A stretch of 64,000 nucleotides of DNA from Sinosporangium album (GCF_900100605.1 NZ_FNCN01000002.1:12091-76090); one strand, 5' to 3'; shown: positions 40,654-50,453, numbered from the stretch's first letter. A program made the numbers and translations. The notes: a model not told the origin generated them from the sequence alone.

Positions 40654-41352
40654 ATGCACGCTGGTACCCGCCTTGACTCTTTCACCCTCCGTCGCGCCGG
40701 GCAGGAGGACCTCTCCGCCGTTCTCGGCGTTCTCGCCGAGGCGGCCGAGTGGCTCTACCAGCTCGGCGTACGGCAGTGGCCCCGCCAGGGCTTCGGCGCC
40801 GAGCGGATCGAGCCCCTCATCGAGGACCGCGTGCTCTACGTTCTCGACGGCCCGGCCGCCCGGATCGACAGGCTCGACAGGATCCCCGCGGCCCGGGTCG
40901 GCGACGACGCTCCGCACAGTGATGTAGATGTGAGGGGGCCGGGTGTGAACGGTGGCATCGCCGCGGTCGTCGCACTCGACGACAACGCCGACGCCGAATT
41001 CTGGACCCCCGCCGACGAGCCGGGCGCGGCGCTGTACGTCCACAAGCTGGCGATCTCGCGCCGCTGGGCCGGGCACGGCGTGGGCGACGCCCTGCTCGAC
41101 TGGGCGGGTCTGCGCGTGGTGGCCGCCGGAGGGCGCTGGCTCCGCCTGGACTGCTCTAAGGACAACCTGCGCCTTCAGGACTACTACCGCGGCCGCCGGT
41201 TCTGGCACGTGCGTACGGTGGACCTCCCGCACCGCGCCTCCGGTGCGCTGTTCCAGCGGCCCGCGGGCATGCGCGGCGGCCGGCCCACCATCTCCATCCG
41301 CGACCTGTCCACCCACGGTGGGCGCTCGCTGCTGATCTCGGCGAAGAGCTGA
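40654..41352 (+). CDS. GNAT-family N-acetyltransferase
   Basis: A 232-aa protein with the GNAT fold: LRRAGQEDLSAVLGVLAEAAEWL at the start, LYVHKLAISRRWAGHGVGDALLDWA (acetyl-CoA motif, with RRWAGHGVG in place of the usual Q/RxxGxG/A) and LRLDCSKDNLRLQDYYRGRRFWHV near the end. An insertion of about 40 residues (RIDRLDRIPAARVGDD...) separates the first strands. The C-terminal 40 residues are an extra tail. GAAAGGG lies upstream of the ATG. Substrate unknown. Confidence 0.82.
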   Translation: MHAGTRLDSFTLRRAGQEDLSAVLGVLAEAAEWLYQLGVRQWPRQGFGAERIEPLIEDRVLYVLDGPAARIDRLDRIPAARVGDDAPHSDVDVRGPGVNGGIAAVVALDDNADAEFWTPADEPGAALYVHKLAISRRWAGHGVGDALLDWAGLRVVAAGGRWLRLDCSKDNLRLQDYYRGRRFWHVRTVDLPHRASGALFQRPAGMRGGRPTISIRDLSTHGGRSLLISAKS

Positions 41353-41421
41353 GGCGCGCACCGCAGAAAACACCCCAAGCGTACGAAGTGCGCTGACAGT
41401 GGTGCCGCCCCGGCTGAACCG

Positions 41422-41462
41422 CCCCGGTCCGGACCTCTCCCCCGAGGAGGTCCGGACCGGGG
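41422..41462 (+). terminator. Hairpin terminator
   Basis: A perfect 16-bp GC stem (41422-41437 with 41447-41462) with a 9-nt loop, 70 bp after the acetyltransferase and before cutC. No T-tract. Confidence 0.75.
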
Positions 41463-41522
41463 GCGGTGCAGTCTAGGGAAATCTTCTGGCACGGAGGTGT
41501 TCATGGAACAAACCCCACCCGA

Positions 41523-41535
41523 TAGCCTCAGACCA
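41523..41535 (+). promoter_or_regulatory. Leaderless promoter -10 of cutC
   Basis: TAGCCT (41523-41528) is followed by six bases and the ATG; no ribosome site is present. Confidence 0.5.
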
Positions 41536-42215
41536 TGACCGGATCATTGCTTGAGGTGATCGCGCTCAATGTGCGCGATGCCGTGGCCGCGGAGGAAGGC
41601 GGAGCGGACCGCCTGGAGGTCGTGGCCGACATGGCCGCCGACGGGCTCACCCCCGCGGTGGAGACGGTCGCCGCCATCTCCGCGCAGACGGCCCTACCGC
41701 AGATGGTCATGCTTCGCCACTCCGCGGGATTCGCGTGCGACGAGCAGTCCCTGGCCGATCTCAAGACGGCCGCCAAGGCCCTGGCCGAGGCGGGCGCCGC
41801 CGGCTTCGTCTTCGGCTTCCTCAACGCCGAGGGCGCCGTCGACCTGGAGGCCACCGAGGCGCTCATCCACGCGGTCGCGCCGCTGCCGTGGACCTTCCAC
41901 AGGGCCGTCGACCACGCCGCCGACCGGAAGGCCGCCTGGCGTGCCGTACGGCTGCTGCCGAACCTCGCCACGGTGCTCACCTCCGGGGCGGTCGGCGGGG
42001 TCGGCGACGGGCTCGACGTTCTGCGCTGGCGGGCCGAAGCCGGTGACGCCGCTCTGATCATGGCCGGTGGCGGGCTGAAGCCCGTCCACGTCGCGACGCT
42101 GCTCGACTACGGGGTGCGCGCCTTCCACGTCGGCAGCGCCGTACGCTCCTCCTGGACCTCGCCCGTCGAGGCCGGACGGGTGCGCCGGTGGCGGGACCTG
42201 GTCGACGGGCGGTAG
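41535..42215 (+). CDS. cutC: CutC-family protein
   Basis: A 226-aa TIM-barrel protein of the CutC family, historically linked to copper homeostasis although the enzymatic role is unsettled. Motifs: LEVIALNVRDAVAAEEGGADRLEVV at the N-terminus, MVMLRHSAGF, GFVFGFLNAEGAVDL, FHRAVDHA and TSGAVGGVGDGLDVL. The ATG appears leaderless. It ends in a region of degenerate 18-bp repeats facing the convergent fprA gene. Confidence 0.85.
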   Translation: MTGSLLEVIALNVRDAVAAEEGGADRLEVVADMAADGLTPAVETVAAISAQTALPQMVMLRHSAGFACDEQSLADLKTAAKALAEAGAAGFVFGFLNAEGAVDLEATEALIHAVAPLPWTFHRAVDHAADRKAAWRAVRLLPNLATVLTSGAVGGVGDGLDVLRWRAEAGDAALIMAGGGLKPVHVATLLDYGVRAFHVGSAVRSSWTSPVEAGRVRRWRDLVDGR

Positions 42216-42305
42216 ACGTCCGACGGGCGGTAGACGTCCGGCAGGAGGTCGACGTCCGGCGGGAGGTCGACGGACGGTGGATGTCCGGCAGGAGGTCGAC
42301 GGGCG
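42201..42305 (+). repeat. Degenerate 18-bp tandem repeats at the 3' end of cutC
   Basis: Units related to GTAGACGTCCGGCAGGAG begin at 42212, 42230 and 42248, with partial copies at 42201, 42266 and 42295. The array starts in the last codons of cutC and fills the gap to the convergent fprA gene. Confidence 0.75.
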
Positions 42306-42334
42306 TCAGAGGGGCGGCGGGAGGTCCGCGGGCG

Positions 42335-43657
42335 TCAGGGGGTCTCGCGGCCCATGGCGTCGAACATCGCGGTAAGGCCCGTGAGCTTGACGCGAGGCCC
42401 ACGGCCGAGCGCGTGCGCCAGCGCCGCCTCGGCCGTCTCGATCGCCAGCCAGTCGTCATAGGTGACCGGTGCGACCCCTCGCGCGGCCAGCAGCGCGTCC
42501 AAGGCACGCGGCGAGCCCTCCCCGCGCAGCCGGGGGAGCCCTTCGAGGTCGGCGAGCAAGGTGCGGACCGTTTCCGCGGCGTCGGACTTGTTGGTGCCGA
42601 TGACGCCGGTCGGCCCGCGCTTGAGCCATCCCGCGACGTATTCGCGCTGCCGTACGCGGCCGGCCTCGTGCGGCACGGTCCTGGTGGCGTCGGAGAACGG
42701 CACCCCCGGCAGCGGAACGCTCTGGTAGCCCACCGAACGCAGCACCATGCCGACGGGCAGGGTCTCGAACCGCCCGGTGCCGACCACTCTGCCGCCCTCC
42801 AGCACCGTGTGCTCAAGGCGGATCCCCTCGACCCTGGACGTCCCCAGGATCTCCACGGGCCTGAGCCAGAACCTCACGTCCAGGCGGCGGGGACGGCCCT
42901 CGGGCGTGCGCCTCGACCAGCTCTGCAGGACGTCCACGTTGCCGCGGATCTGCCGGGACAGCGAGGAGATGTCGCCCGTGGCCGCCTCTTCGGGGCGGAC
43001 GCAGACGTCGGCGTTGGTCAGCTCACCGAGCTCGCGCAGCTCCTTGAGGGTGAACTTGGCGTGCTCCGGGCCCCGGCGGCCCACCATGTGGATCGCCTTC
43101 ACCTGGCTCGCGGCCAGCCGGTTCAACACCTCCTCGGGCACATCGGTGTCCCGCAGCTCCTCGGCCGTCTTGGCCAGGATGCGCACCACGTCGACGGCGA
43201 CGTTGCCCACCCCGATCACGGCGACCTCCGGGCTGTCCAGCGTGAACGCCGTGGACGGCATGTCGGGGTGCCCGCAGTACCAGTTGACGAAGTCCGTGGC
43301 CGCGATGCTGCCCGGAAGGTCCTCGCCGGGGATGCCCATGTGCCGGTCGACCATGGCCCCCGTGGTGTAGACGACCGCGTCGTAGCACGCCAGCAGGTCC
43401 GCCGTCGTCACGTGCCGCCCCAGCTCGACCCCGCCGAGGAACCTGATGTTGGGGAGTTCGAGCACGCGGCGCAGATAGTCGGCGATCGACTTGATCGACG
43501 TGTGGTCTGGGGCCACGCCGTACCGCACCAGCCCGTAAGGCGTGGGGAGCCGTTCGAGCACGTCCACTTCGACGGGCTCGTGAGTCTGCTTGATCAGGGC
43601 TTCGGCCGTGTAGAGGCCGGCGGGGCCCGAACCGACGATCGCCACACTGAGCGGCAC
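42335..43657 (-). CDS. fprA: Ferredoxin-NADP+ reductase, FprA / adrenodoxin-reductase type
   Basis: A 440-aa FAD/NADPH enzyme passing electrons between NADPH and ferredoxins, for example to cytochromes P450. FAD site VAIVGSGPAGLYTAEAL at residues 5-21, LERLPTPYGLVRYGVAPDH, and the NADP site VAVIGVGNVAVDVVRIL are typical; the C-terminus holds GWLKRGPTGVIGTNKSDA. GTG at 43657 has GGGAGG 6 bases upstream. No P450 or ferredoxin gene is adjacent. Confidence 0.9.
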   Translation of the reverse strand: MPLSVAIVGSGPAGLYTAEALIKQTHEPVEVDVLERLPTPYGLVRYGVAPDHTSIKSIADYLRRVLELPNIRFLGGVELGRHVTTADLLACYDAVVYTTGAMVDRHMGIPGEDLPGSIAATDFVNWYCGHPDMPSTAFTLDSPEVAVIGVGNVAVDVVRILAKTAEELRDTDVPEEVLNRLAASQVKAIHMVGRRGPEHAKFTLKELRELGELTNADVCVRPEEAATGDISSLSRQIRGNVDVLQSWSRRTPEGRPRRLDVRFWLRPVEILGTSRVEGIRLEHTVLEGGRVVGTGRFETLPVGMVLRSVGYQSVPLPGVPFSDATRTVPHEAGRVRQREYVAGWLKRGPTGVIGTNKSDAAETVRTLLADLEGLPRLRGEGSPRALDALLAARGVAPVTYDDWLAIETAEAALAHALGRGPRVKLTGLTAMFDAMGRETP

Positions 43658-43931
43658 CGGTGCCTCCCGGGGGATGGTGCTCGACGTTCTTCGTGATTGT
43701 CCATCACGAGTGTCCTTTTCACCAGTGAACCGCGCCCTCGGCGCGCACCGCCGCACCGGGAGCGGCCTGCGCGGTGGTTCACCCCTTGCGTGGGGCCGTT
43801 TCCCGAGGTCGCCGCGTGATGACGGCCTCCCGGGGCCTGCGGGCTGCACCGGGGACGCTGCGAAGCGTGAACAATGGTGCCTCGTGGCGAGATCAGGGGC
43901 GGAGAGGCGACGTAAGCAGGGTGCGAGGCGC

Positions 43932-44432
43932 GTGAAGAATGGCACGTTCCCGGAGATTCGGCCCATCCGGGTCGTTCACCCTGACATACCAGCGAAGATT
44001 CCCGTCGCGGGCGGTGAGACACCGGCCTCGGCCGCGCTGCGCTACGAAGCGCTCGGCCGCGTGATGGCCGCCCTCGCGGGCGAGAGGGAGCTGATCGAGA
44101 CGTGCCGCGACCTGACATGGGGGCGCGGAGCCGACCTGAGCTGGAATCTCGAATGGCGTGAGGGGCCGAGGGCCGACGAGGTCGCCGAGCTCATCGCCGA
44201 GCAGCTCCACGACGCCGGCACCGGAGAGCCCCTCGTCGAGCAGGAGGGGTGTCCGGGGCGTGCCACCGCGGAGTTCCTCGCGATGGGCATCCGGTTCGTC
44301 CTACGCGCCGTGGACCCGGTGGGTCGGGGGGAGACGGCGGCGCGGCCGACCCGGTGGCGGCTGTCGGAGGCCCTCGACACCACGCGCAGCACCCCGATCC
44401 GGCGGCCTTGGGAGGAGCTCTTCAGCGGCTGA
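43932..44432 (+). CDS. Hypothetical protein
   Basis: A 166-aa soluble protein I do not recognise. It begins KNGTFPEIRPIRVVHPDIP, has a helical middle (LRYEALGRVMAALAGERELIETC) and contains WGRGADLSWNLEWREGPRADEVAELIAEQL and GRATAEFLAMGIRFVLRAVDP. No signal, membrane segment or known motif. GTG at 43932 has GAGG close upstream; GTG at 43884 is an alternative that would add a basic extension. A hairpin follows the stop. Confidence 0.65.
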   Translation: MKNGTFPEIRPIRVVHPDIPAKIPVAGGETPASAALRYEALGRVMAALAGERELIETCRDLTWGRGADLSWNLEWREGPRADEVAELIAEQLHDAGTGEPLVEQEGCPGRATAEFLAMGIRFVLRAVDPVGRGETAARPTRWRLSEALDTTRSTPIRRPWEELFSG

Positions 44433-44459
44433 ACGGGCGGCCGGGCAGGTGTTCCCGCA

Positions 44460-44491
44460 CTCGCCGATCAAGCGGTCGCTTGATCGGCGAG
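44460..44491 (+). terminator. Hairpin terminator
   Basis: A 32-nt inverted repeat with 15-bp arms (44460-44474 and 44477-44491), 28 bp after the hypothetical gene. A TAGTTT sequence follows. Confidence 0.75.
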
Positions 44492-44591
44492 ATAGTTTAC
44501 GGTCCATCCCAATTGCCATTTCTTGCCGACGTATATAAACTCGTTAACTGCCACCGTAAGTTGTGTGACTGGGGGATGGTGGCTAGTAGAT

Positions 44592-45245
44592 ATGTCAAAA
44601 CATCCTAAGAAGATCGCTGTTGACTACGCGGACTTCGCGGAGTATGACCGCCGCCAACTGGCGATCGTGCAACATCTGCTGACGGCCTTCATCGCGGGAC
44701 TGGTCGTCGGCATCCTCGGCTGGCTCGTGCACGTGGTGAACCTTGGGCCGCTGCAGGACATCTTCGATCCATACGCCTACTTCGCGCTCGCGATCGTCGT
44801 CGGCTTCACCGCGTCCGAGTTCGCCTGGGCGGTGCTCGCCGGCGTCCTGGCCGCGCTCGCCCCGCTCGTCGCCGTGATGGGCGGGATCGCCGTGACAGGC
44901 CAGTGGGACTTCGACTCCGTCGGAGGCAGTGCGCTCGGACTCAACCTCGTCCTGGCGGGGCTGTTCGCGCTCTCGCTTCTGGCCTACGCCGCCCGGAGGC
45001 GGGACGTGTGGGGAGACGTCGCGGTCGGCCTCACCGGGGGCCTCGTGCTCGCCGATATCGTCGACCGTGCCACGCCCGGCCTGGCCTCCTCCGCGGGGAG
45101 GGACTTCTGGCCGTGGCCCGCCGCACTCGTGGGGCTGATCACCGTCGCCATGGTCTTCGTCATGCGGCGCAGGACGGCCGGCCGGGCCCGGGCGTTCGCC
45201 GTCGCGGCCACCATGGCCGGCGCCACCGCCGCGATCACGCTCTGA
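44592..45245 (+). CDS. Predicted polytopic membrane protein
   Basis: A 217-aa protein with a 30-residue cytoplasmic start (KHPKKIAVDYADFAEYDRRQLAI) and about six membrane helices (for example LLTAFIAGLVVGILGWLVHVV, AYFALAIVVGFTASEFAWAVLAG, LVLAGLFALSLLAYAA), ending in a basic loop and a last helix. No transporter signature. The upstream stretch 44491-44570 is AT-rich and probably the promoter; the ribosome site is weak. Function unknown. Confidence 0.72.
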   Translation: MSKHPKKIAVDYADFAEYDRRQLAIVQHLLTAFIAGLVVGILGWLVHVVNLGPLQDIFDPYAYFALAIVVGFTASEFAWAVLAGVLAALAPLVAVMGGIAVTGQWDFDSVGGSALGLNLVLAGLFALSLLAYAARRRDVWGDVAVGLTGGLVLADIVDRATPGLASSAGRDFWPWPAALVGLITVAMVFVMRRRTAGRARAFAVAATMAGATAAITL

Positions 45246-45365
45246 GGCACGCCGTACGGGCGACAGGGGCGACAGGTGGGAATGCGCGGGCCGCGGGGCC
45301 GCCGGACTGGGTAGCCTGTATGTCCTCATCAGGTGGCCCACATCGGGCCGGGTTTAGGAGTGGCC

Positions 45366-47111
45366 GTGCTACTGCGCATGTCGTCGTTGTTTCTTCGCAC
45401 CCTGCGGGACGACCCGGCAGACGCGGAAGTCCCGAGCCACAAGCTGCTGGTCCGCGCCGGATACGTCCGCCGGGTGGCGCCCGGCGTCTACTCGTGGCTC
45501 CCGCTGGGCAAGGCGGTGCTGGAGAACGTCACCCGCGTCGTGCGCGACGAGATGAACCGCATGGGGGCGCAGGAGGTGCTGTTCCCCGCGCTTCTGCCCC
45601 GCGACTACTACGAGCGCACCAACCGCTGGACCGAGTACGGCGACGCGCTCTTCCGCCTCAAGGACCGCAAGGGCGCCGACTACCTCCTGGGTCCCACCCA
45701 CGAGGAGATGTTCACCGACATGGTCAAGGGCGAATACTCGTCCTACAAGGACTATCCGGTGACGCTCTACCAGATCCAGACGAAGTATCGCGATGAGGCC
45801 CGCCCGCGGGCGGGCATCCTGCGCGGCCGTGAGTTCGTCATGAAGGACTCCTACTCCTTCGACCTCGACGACGACGGCCTCAAGCGCTCCTACGAGCAGC
45901 ACCGCGAGACCTACATCCGCCTGTTCGACCGGCTCGGCATCGACTACAAGATCTGCTTCGCCATGTCCGGGGCGATGGGAGGTTCCGCCTCCGAGGAGTT
46001 CCTCGCGCCCTGCGAGACCGGTGAGGACACCTTCGTCGCCTGCCGCAGCTGCGGCTACGCCGCCAACGCCGAGGCCGTGACCACGCCCGCCCCGCCCGCG
46101 CGCGAGCTCGACGGCCTGCCCGCCCTGAAGGTGCTCGACACCCCGGACACGCCGACGATCGAATCCCTCGTGTCCTACGTCAACGAGCACTACGGCCTCG
46201 GCATCACCGCCGCCCAGACGCTCAAGAACGTCGTGGTCAAGGTCGCCATGCCCGGCTCCGACAAGAAGGAGACCCTCGTCATCGGCGTGCCCGGCGATCG
46301 GGAGGTCGACTTCAAGCGGCTGGAGGCCGCCCTCTCGCCGGGCGAGCCGGAGATCTTCGAGGCGGCCGACTTCGCGGCCAACCTCGGCCTCGTGCGCGGC
46401 TACATCGGTCCGCAGGTGCTGGCCGACCTCGGCATCCGCTACCTCGTCGACCCCCGCGTCGTCACCGGCACCTCCTGGGTGACCGGAGCCAACCAGCCGG
46501 GCCGCCACGCGGCCGACGTGGTCGCCGGCCGCGACTTCCACCCCGACGGCACCATCGAGGCCGCCGAGGTCCGCGCCGGGGACGAGTGCCCCCGATGCTC
46601 GTCGCCGCTGTTCATGGACCGCGGCATTGAGATTGGGCACATCTTCCAGCTCGGCCGTAAATACGCCGATGCCGCCGGCCTCGACGCCCTCGGCCCGGAC
46701 GCCAAACCCATCCGGGTCACCATGGGCTCCTACGGCGTCGGCGTGTCCCGCGCCGTCGCCGTGATCGCCGAGCAGCGCCACGACGAGCTCGGCCTCGTGT
46801 GGCCCCGTGAGGTCGCCCCCGCCGACGTCCACATCGTCGGCACCGGCAAGGAGAACCAGATCGAGGTCGCCCTCGGCCTCGCCGACGAGCTTGAGCGCAG
46901 GGGCCTGCGCGTCCTCGTCGACGACCGCCCCGGCGTCTCCCCGGGTGTCAAGTTCAAAGACGCCGAGCTCCTCGGCATGCCGACCATCGTCGTCATCGGC
47001 CGCGGCCTCGCCCAGGGCGTCGTCGAGCTCCGCGACCGCGCGACCGGCGCCAAGCAGGAGATCCCGCTCGGGGAGGCCGCCGGCATCGTCGCCGAAGCCT
47101 GCCGGAGTTGA
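45366..47111 (+). CDS. proS: Prolyl-tRNA synthetase, bacterial type
   Basis: A 581-aa class II aminoacyl-tRNA synthetase with an editing insertion. Motif 2 region [24 protein letters not shown], class motif [12 protein letters not shown], the YbaK-like INS domain between about 230 and 385, motif 3 [17 protein letters not shown], and the anticodon-binding domain at the C-terminus. GTG at 45366 is 5 bases after AGGAG and gives [22 protein letters not shown], the standard actinobacterial start. It opens the translation-gene block. Confidence 0.95.
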   Translation: MLLRMSSLFLRTLRDDPADAEVPSHKLLVRAGYVRRVAPGVYSWLPLGKAVLENVTRVVRDEMNRMGAQEVLFPALLPRDYYERTNRWTEYGDALFRLKDRKGADYLLGPTHEEMFTDMVKGEYSSYKDYPVTLYQIQTKYRDEARPRAGILRGREFVMKDSYSFDLDDDGLKRSYEQHRETYIRLFDRLGIDYKICFAMSGAMGGSASEEFLAPCETGEDTFVACRSCGYAANAEAVTTPAPPARELDGLPALKVLDTPDTPTIESLVSYVNEHYGLGITAAQTLKNVVVKVAMPGSDKKETLVIGVPGDREVDFKRLEAALSPGEPEIFEAADFAANLGLVRGYIGPQVLADLGIRYLVDPRVVTGTSWVTGANQPGRHAADVVAGRDFHPDGTIEAAEVRAGDECPRCSSPLFMDRGIEIGHIFQLGRKYADAAGLDALGPDAKPIRVTMGSYGVGVSRAVAVIAEQRHDELGLVWPREVAPADVHIVGTGKENQIEVALGLADELERRGLRVLVDDRPGVSPGVKFKDAELLGMPTIVVIGRGLAQGVVELRDRATGAKQEIPLGEAAGIVAEACRS

Positions 47112-47121
47112 CGCACACCCT

Positions 47122-47153
47122 CCGGGGCGGGCGCCGCCGTGCGCCCGCCCCGG
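47122..47153 (+). terminator. Hairpin terminator of proS
   Basis: A perfect 13-bp GC stem (47122-47134 with 47141-47153) with a 6-nt loop, 10 bp after the stop. No T-tract. Confidence 0.75.
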
Positions 47154-47220
47154 CCCAGGGCCGTACGGCCGGCCGTGAGCGCGGGCCGGGCGTGACCGTG
47201 GCCTTAGCGGGCAGAGCGGG

Positions 47221-47784
47221 TCACTGAAGGCCGGGCAGGGCGGTGGGGATCTCGGGGCGGAAGGCGAAGCGCCGGGTGGCGGACTCCTGGACGGCGAGGG
47301 CCGCGAGCTCTCTGATGGAGGGGTCGTTGACGGCGGCGAGCTCGATGTATGCCGCGGTGATGCCGTCTTCGACGTCGAGGGCGAGGTCCACGGCGTCACG
47401 CTCACTGCGGGGGACCACCGGCAGGGAGTAGGCCGCCTCGGCCTCGGGAGGGGTGCCGCCCCGGCTCTTGATCATGCCGCGCAGCCGGTCGCGGCGCGCC
47501 CTGTGCGCGTCGAACGCCGCGGTGGCGGTGCGTCGCGTGCGCCCCTTGGAACGTGCGGCCACGACGCCATAGGCGTAGACGGCCGCGTGCTCGGCGGCGA
47601 GGGCCTTGTCGAGCGCCTTGGCCTCGTCGATCGAGTGGGGCCCGGTGGTCGCGCTGTGGGGCCCGGTGGCCGCGGCCGTGGCGCCGTCCGCGGGGCCCGT
47701 CTGGACCGCCGCGGCCCGCAGGGTGGCTCCGCCGGGATGGCGGCCGGTGGCGCGCGCCGGGTCGCGCGCTGGTTCGTATCTCAC
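47221..47784 (-). CDS. DUF4439 ferritin-like protein
   Basis: A 187-aa protein with the ferritin-like four-helix DUF4439 domain: LDKALAAEHAAVYAYGVVAAR (Glu-His pair typical of the di-iron fold), HRARRDRLRGMI and VEDGITAAYIELAAV. The GTG at 47784 overlaps the stop of the upstream lipoprotein gene (GTGA), so translation is coupled. The N-terminal 50 residues are low-complexity. The pair commonly lies beside rimP in actinobacteria; function unknown. Confidence 0.82.
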   Translation of the reverse strand: MRYEPARDPARATGRHPGGATLRAAAVQTGPADGATAAATGPHSATTGPHSIDEAKALDKALAAEHAAVYAYGVVAARSKGRTRRTATAAFDAHRARRDRLRGMIKSRGGTPPEAEAAYSLPVVPRSERDAVDLALDVEDGITAAYIELAAVNDPSIRELAALAVQESATRRFAFRPEIPTALPGLQ

Positions 47785-48275
47785 ATGAGCCTCGACAGAG
47801 CTGAGACGTGAACGGCCTCGCACGCGCCGATGCTCGCGATGAGCTGGGCGAGAGAGGGGGAGACCGCGGCCATCTGACGTGGCCGTTCGGCGGCGGAGCG
47901 GCGCTCGGTGTCGCGCAGGCGCGACAGGCTCACCTCGCCCGGCGACCCACCGGGGGTGGGGGACGCCGCGGCGGCGGGGGAGGAGGGGGCCGCGGTGCCG
48001 CCGGTGAGTCGGCGGCGCAGCTCGGCGAGGTGGGTCTCGTGGCGTTCGACGAACGGCCGGAGCTCGTCACCCGGAGCCCGGGCCTGGCCGTACAGCGCGA
48101 TGACGGACGTCTTTTCGGCGATCAGCTCGCGCAGCAGGGCGGCGTCGGGGTCGGGGGCCGCGGAGGGCGTGGCCGGGCCGGTGGGCTCGGAGGCGCAGCC
48201 GGACAGGGCGACGGATGCCAGGCCGAGTGCCCCGCCGGACAGCAGGGCGCGCCTGCTGAAGGGACGCGGACGCAC
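47781..48275 (-). CDS. Lipoprotein with ferritin-like helices, Tat-type signal
   Basis: A 164-aa predicted lipoprotein. GTG at 48275 has GGGAGG 6 bases upstream. The signal FSRRALLSGGALGLASVALSGC carries a twin-arginine pair and a lipobox LSGC, so Tat export with lipidation is likely. The mature part has two long helices (LLRELIAEKTSVIALYGQ, FVERHETHLAELRRRL) and a C-terminal helix ending in a conserved-looking ACEAVHVSAL. It is coupled to the DUF4439 gene. Confidence 0.8.
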   Translation of the reverse strand: MRPRPFSRRALLSGGALGLASVALSGCASEPTGPATPSAAPDPDAALLRELIAEKTSVIALYGQARAPGDELRPFVERHETHLAELRRRLTGGTAAPSSPAAAASPTPGGSPGEVSLSRLRDTERRSAAERPRQMAAVSPSLAQLIASIGACEAVHVSALSRLM

Positions 48276-48505
48276 GGGTGGCCTCCCAAGCCGGTGGGAC
48301 GGGTCGACAGTGGCGGGCCGCCCCGGCGGCCCGCTCGCGGGGCGGGCCCCGGCGCGCGAGTCGCTTGCGCGCGGCACCACACAGCATCGTACGGCTCGCC
48401 AACCGGTGGGCGGCCGACTGGCGCTCTTTCCATGCCTGGGTGTGGATAGGGTTTACGGCATGGGCGAGATACGCCCGTCGAAGATTGTGACAAGAGGAGG
48501 TCGAG

Positions 48506-49006
48506 GTGGGCAGCGCCTTCTCCCAGGAGCGCCTGATGAAGCTTCTCGAGCCCGTTGTCGGCGCGGAGGGGTTCGACCTGGAGGACGTCACGGTCACCCC
48601 GGCGGGCAAGCGGCGCATGCTGCGCGTCGTCGTCGACCGTGACGGCGGCGTGAGCCTCGACGACGTCGCCGAGGTCAGCCACGCCGTCTCCACGGCGCTC
48701 GACGATCAGGACGCCATGGGAGCGACCCCCTACGTCCTTGAGGTCACCTCCCCCGGAGTGGACCGCCCGCTCACCCTGCCCCGCCACTGGCGTCGTGCGA
48801 AGGGACGGCTGGTGAAGGCCGAGCTGAGCGACGGCGGTGTGCTGGAGGGCCGGGTGGCCGGGGCCGACGGCACCGGTGTGGAGCTGGATGTGGCGGGCTC
48901 GTCTCGCAAGATCGAATACGAAGACCTGGCCCGAGGTCGGGTGCAGGTGGAATTCCGCCGCGCGGGCGACGCCGATGACGCGGACGACGACGGCGACGAA
49001 GGCTAA
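48506..49006 (+). CDS. rimP: Ribosome maturation factor RimP
   Basis: A 166-aa factor for 30S assembly. RimP N-domain LLEPVVGAEGFDLEDVTVTPAGKRRMLRVVVD, central DVAEVSHAVSTALDD, EVTSPGVDRPL, and the C-terminal SH3-like domain; an acidic tail DADDADDDGDEG ends the protein. GTG at 48506 follows GAGGAGG. nusA starts 12 bp after the stop, the usual rimP-nusA operon. Confidence 0.92.
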   Translation: MGSAFSQERLMKLLEPVVGAEGFDLEDVTVTPAGKRRMLRVVVDRDGGVSLDDVAEVSHAVSTALDDQDAMGATPYVLEVTSPGVDRPLTLPRHWRRAKGRLVKAELSDGGVLEGRVAGADGTGVELDVAGSSRKIEYEDLARGRVQVEFRRAGDADDADDDGDEG

Positions 49007-49018
49007 GGGGAGAGCCTC

Positions 49019-50023
49019 GTGGACATTGACATGAGTGTCCTTCGCAGCCTGGAGCGGGAGAAGGACATCTCCTTCGACCTGGTCGTCAGGGCGATCGAGG
49101 ACGCATTGCTGATCGCCTACTTCCGCACGGAGGGGGCCGCGCCGAAGGCGCGGGCCCAGCTTGACCGGGATAGTGGGCATGTGACGATCTGGGCCGCCGA
49201 GCTGGGAGAGGGCGGCGAGATCGTCCGGGAGTTCGACGACACTCCTGGAAACTTCAGCCGCATCGCGGCCACAACCGCCAAGCAGGTGATCCTCCAGCAG
49301 CTGCGGGACGCCGAGGACGAGATCAACTTCGGTGAGTTCGCCAGCCGCGAGGGCGAGCTGGTGGCCGGCGTCATCCAGCAGGGGCGCGATCCCCGCGTCG
49401 TGCTGGTGGACCTCGGCCGCATCGAGGCGGTCCTGCCGAGCAACGAGCAGGTTCCCGGAGAGGAATACATTCACGGCGAGCGCATCCGCTGCTTCGTCTT
49501 CCAGGTGAAGAAGGGCTCGAAGGGCCCGTCCGTGACGCTGTCGCGGACCCACCCGGGCCTGGTGAAGAAGCTGTTCGCGCTGGAGGTCCCCGAGATCGCC
49601 GACGGCACGGTGGAGATCACCGCGGTGGCGCGCGAGGCGGGTCACCGTACGAAGATCGCGGTGCGTTCGCGGCGCAGCGGGGTCAACGCCAAGGGCGCCT
49701 GCATCGGTCCCATGGGGTCTCGGGTCAGGAACGTGATGACCGAGCTCCACGGTGAGAAGATCGACATCATCGACTGGTCGGACGATCCCGCGGAGTTCGT
49801 GGGCAATGCCCTCTCACCTGCGCGGGTGTCGCGGGTCCAGGTCGTCGACTACGACGCGCGGATGGCCAGGGTGACCGTTCCCGACTACCAGCTTTCGCTG
49901 GCGATCGGCAAGGAGGGGCAGAACGCACGCCTTGCCGCGAAGCTCACGGGATGGAAGATCGACATCCGATCGGACGCCCAAGCGGAAGGCGCAGCCGGTT
50001 CCGCAGATGCGTCCACAAGGTAA
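49019..50023 (+). CDS. nusA: Transcription termination/antitermination factor NusA
   Basis: A 334-aa RNA polymerase-associated factor: N-terminal domain ([31 protein letters not shown]), S1 domain ([26 protein letters not shown]), KH1 (RTKIAVRS... [11 protein letters not shown]) and KH2 ([19 protein letters not shown]). It lacks the C-terminal acidic repeats of enterobacterial NusA, as in other actinobacteria. GTG at 49019 after AAGGGGAGAG. Confidence 0.94.
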   Translation: MDIDMSVLRSLEREKDISFDLVVRAIEDALLIAYFRTEGAAPKARAQLDRDSGHVTIWAAELGEGGEIVREFDDTPGNFSRIAATTAKQVILQQLRDAEDEINFGEFASREGELVAGVIQQGRDPRVVLVDLGRIEAVLPSNEQVPGEEYIHGERIRCFVFQVKKGSKGPSVTLSRTHPGLVKKLFALEVPEIADGTVEITAVAREAGHRTKIAVRSRRSGVNAKGACIGPMGSRVRNVMTELHGEKIDIIDWSDDPAEFVGNALSPARVSRVQVVDYDARMARVTVPDYQLSLAIGKEGQNARLAAKLTGWKIDIRSDAQAEGAAGSADASTR

Positions 50024-50312
50024 GCTGGAATATGGTGGCCAGACAGCCCCGCTGAGAACATGCGTGGGCTGTCGGGTTCGCACGGTTAAGTCCGAGCTGC
50101 TCCGCCTGGTGCAGGTTGAGGGCGTCATAGTCCCCGACCTGCGAGGACGGCTTCACGGGAGGGGTGCCTCGCTGCATCCGACTCTGAAGTGTCTGGAGCT
50201 CGCCGAGCGACGCCGGGCCTTTTCGCGCGCGTTTCGCGGCACCGAGGCCCTTGACACGTCGCGCGTGCGGGTCTGCCTTGAGGAGCTTCAACGTGAAGGA
50301 GAAGCCGGGTGA
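50007..50312 (+). CDS. ylxR: YlxR/DUF448 RNA-binding protein
   Basis: A 101-aa YlxR-family protein with [21 protein letters not shown] at the start, [19 protein letters not shown] in the middle and FSRAFR near the end, the DUF448 signature; family members bind RNA or act as nucleoid-associated regulators. The ATG at 50007 overlaps the end of nusA by 17 bases; later in-frame starts would remove the CVGCR motif. Confidence 0.88.
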   Translation: MRPQGKLEYGGQTAPLRTCVGCRVRTVKSELLRLVQVEGVIVPDLRGRLHGRGASLHPTLKCLELAERRRAFSRAFRGTEALDTSRVRVCLEELQREGEAG

Positions 50313-50453
50313 GTGGTTGCCAACGGTCATGTAGGACGCCGAGTTGATGGGTCAGATTGCGATGAGCGCCTGATGAGCACGCGGCGATGAAGACGTCCAT
50401 GTAGCGACGGTCCGGCGGCACTGCGAGCCTCCCGGGCCGAGTTAGGGAGTGCA

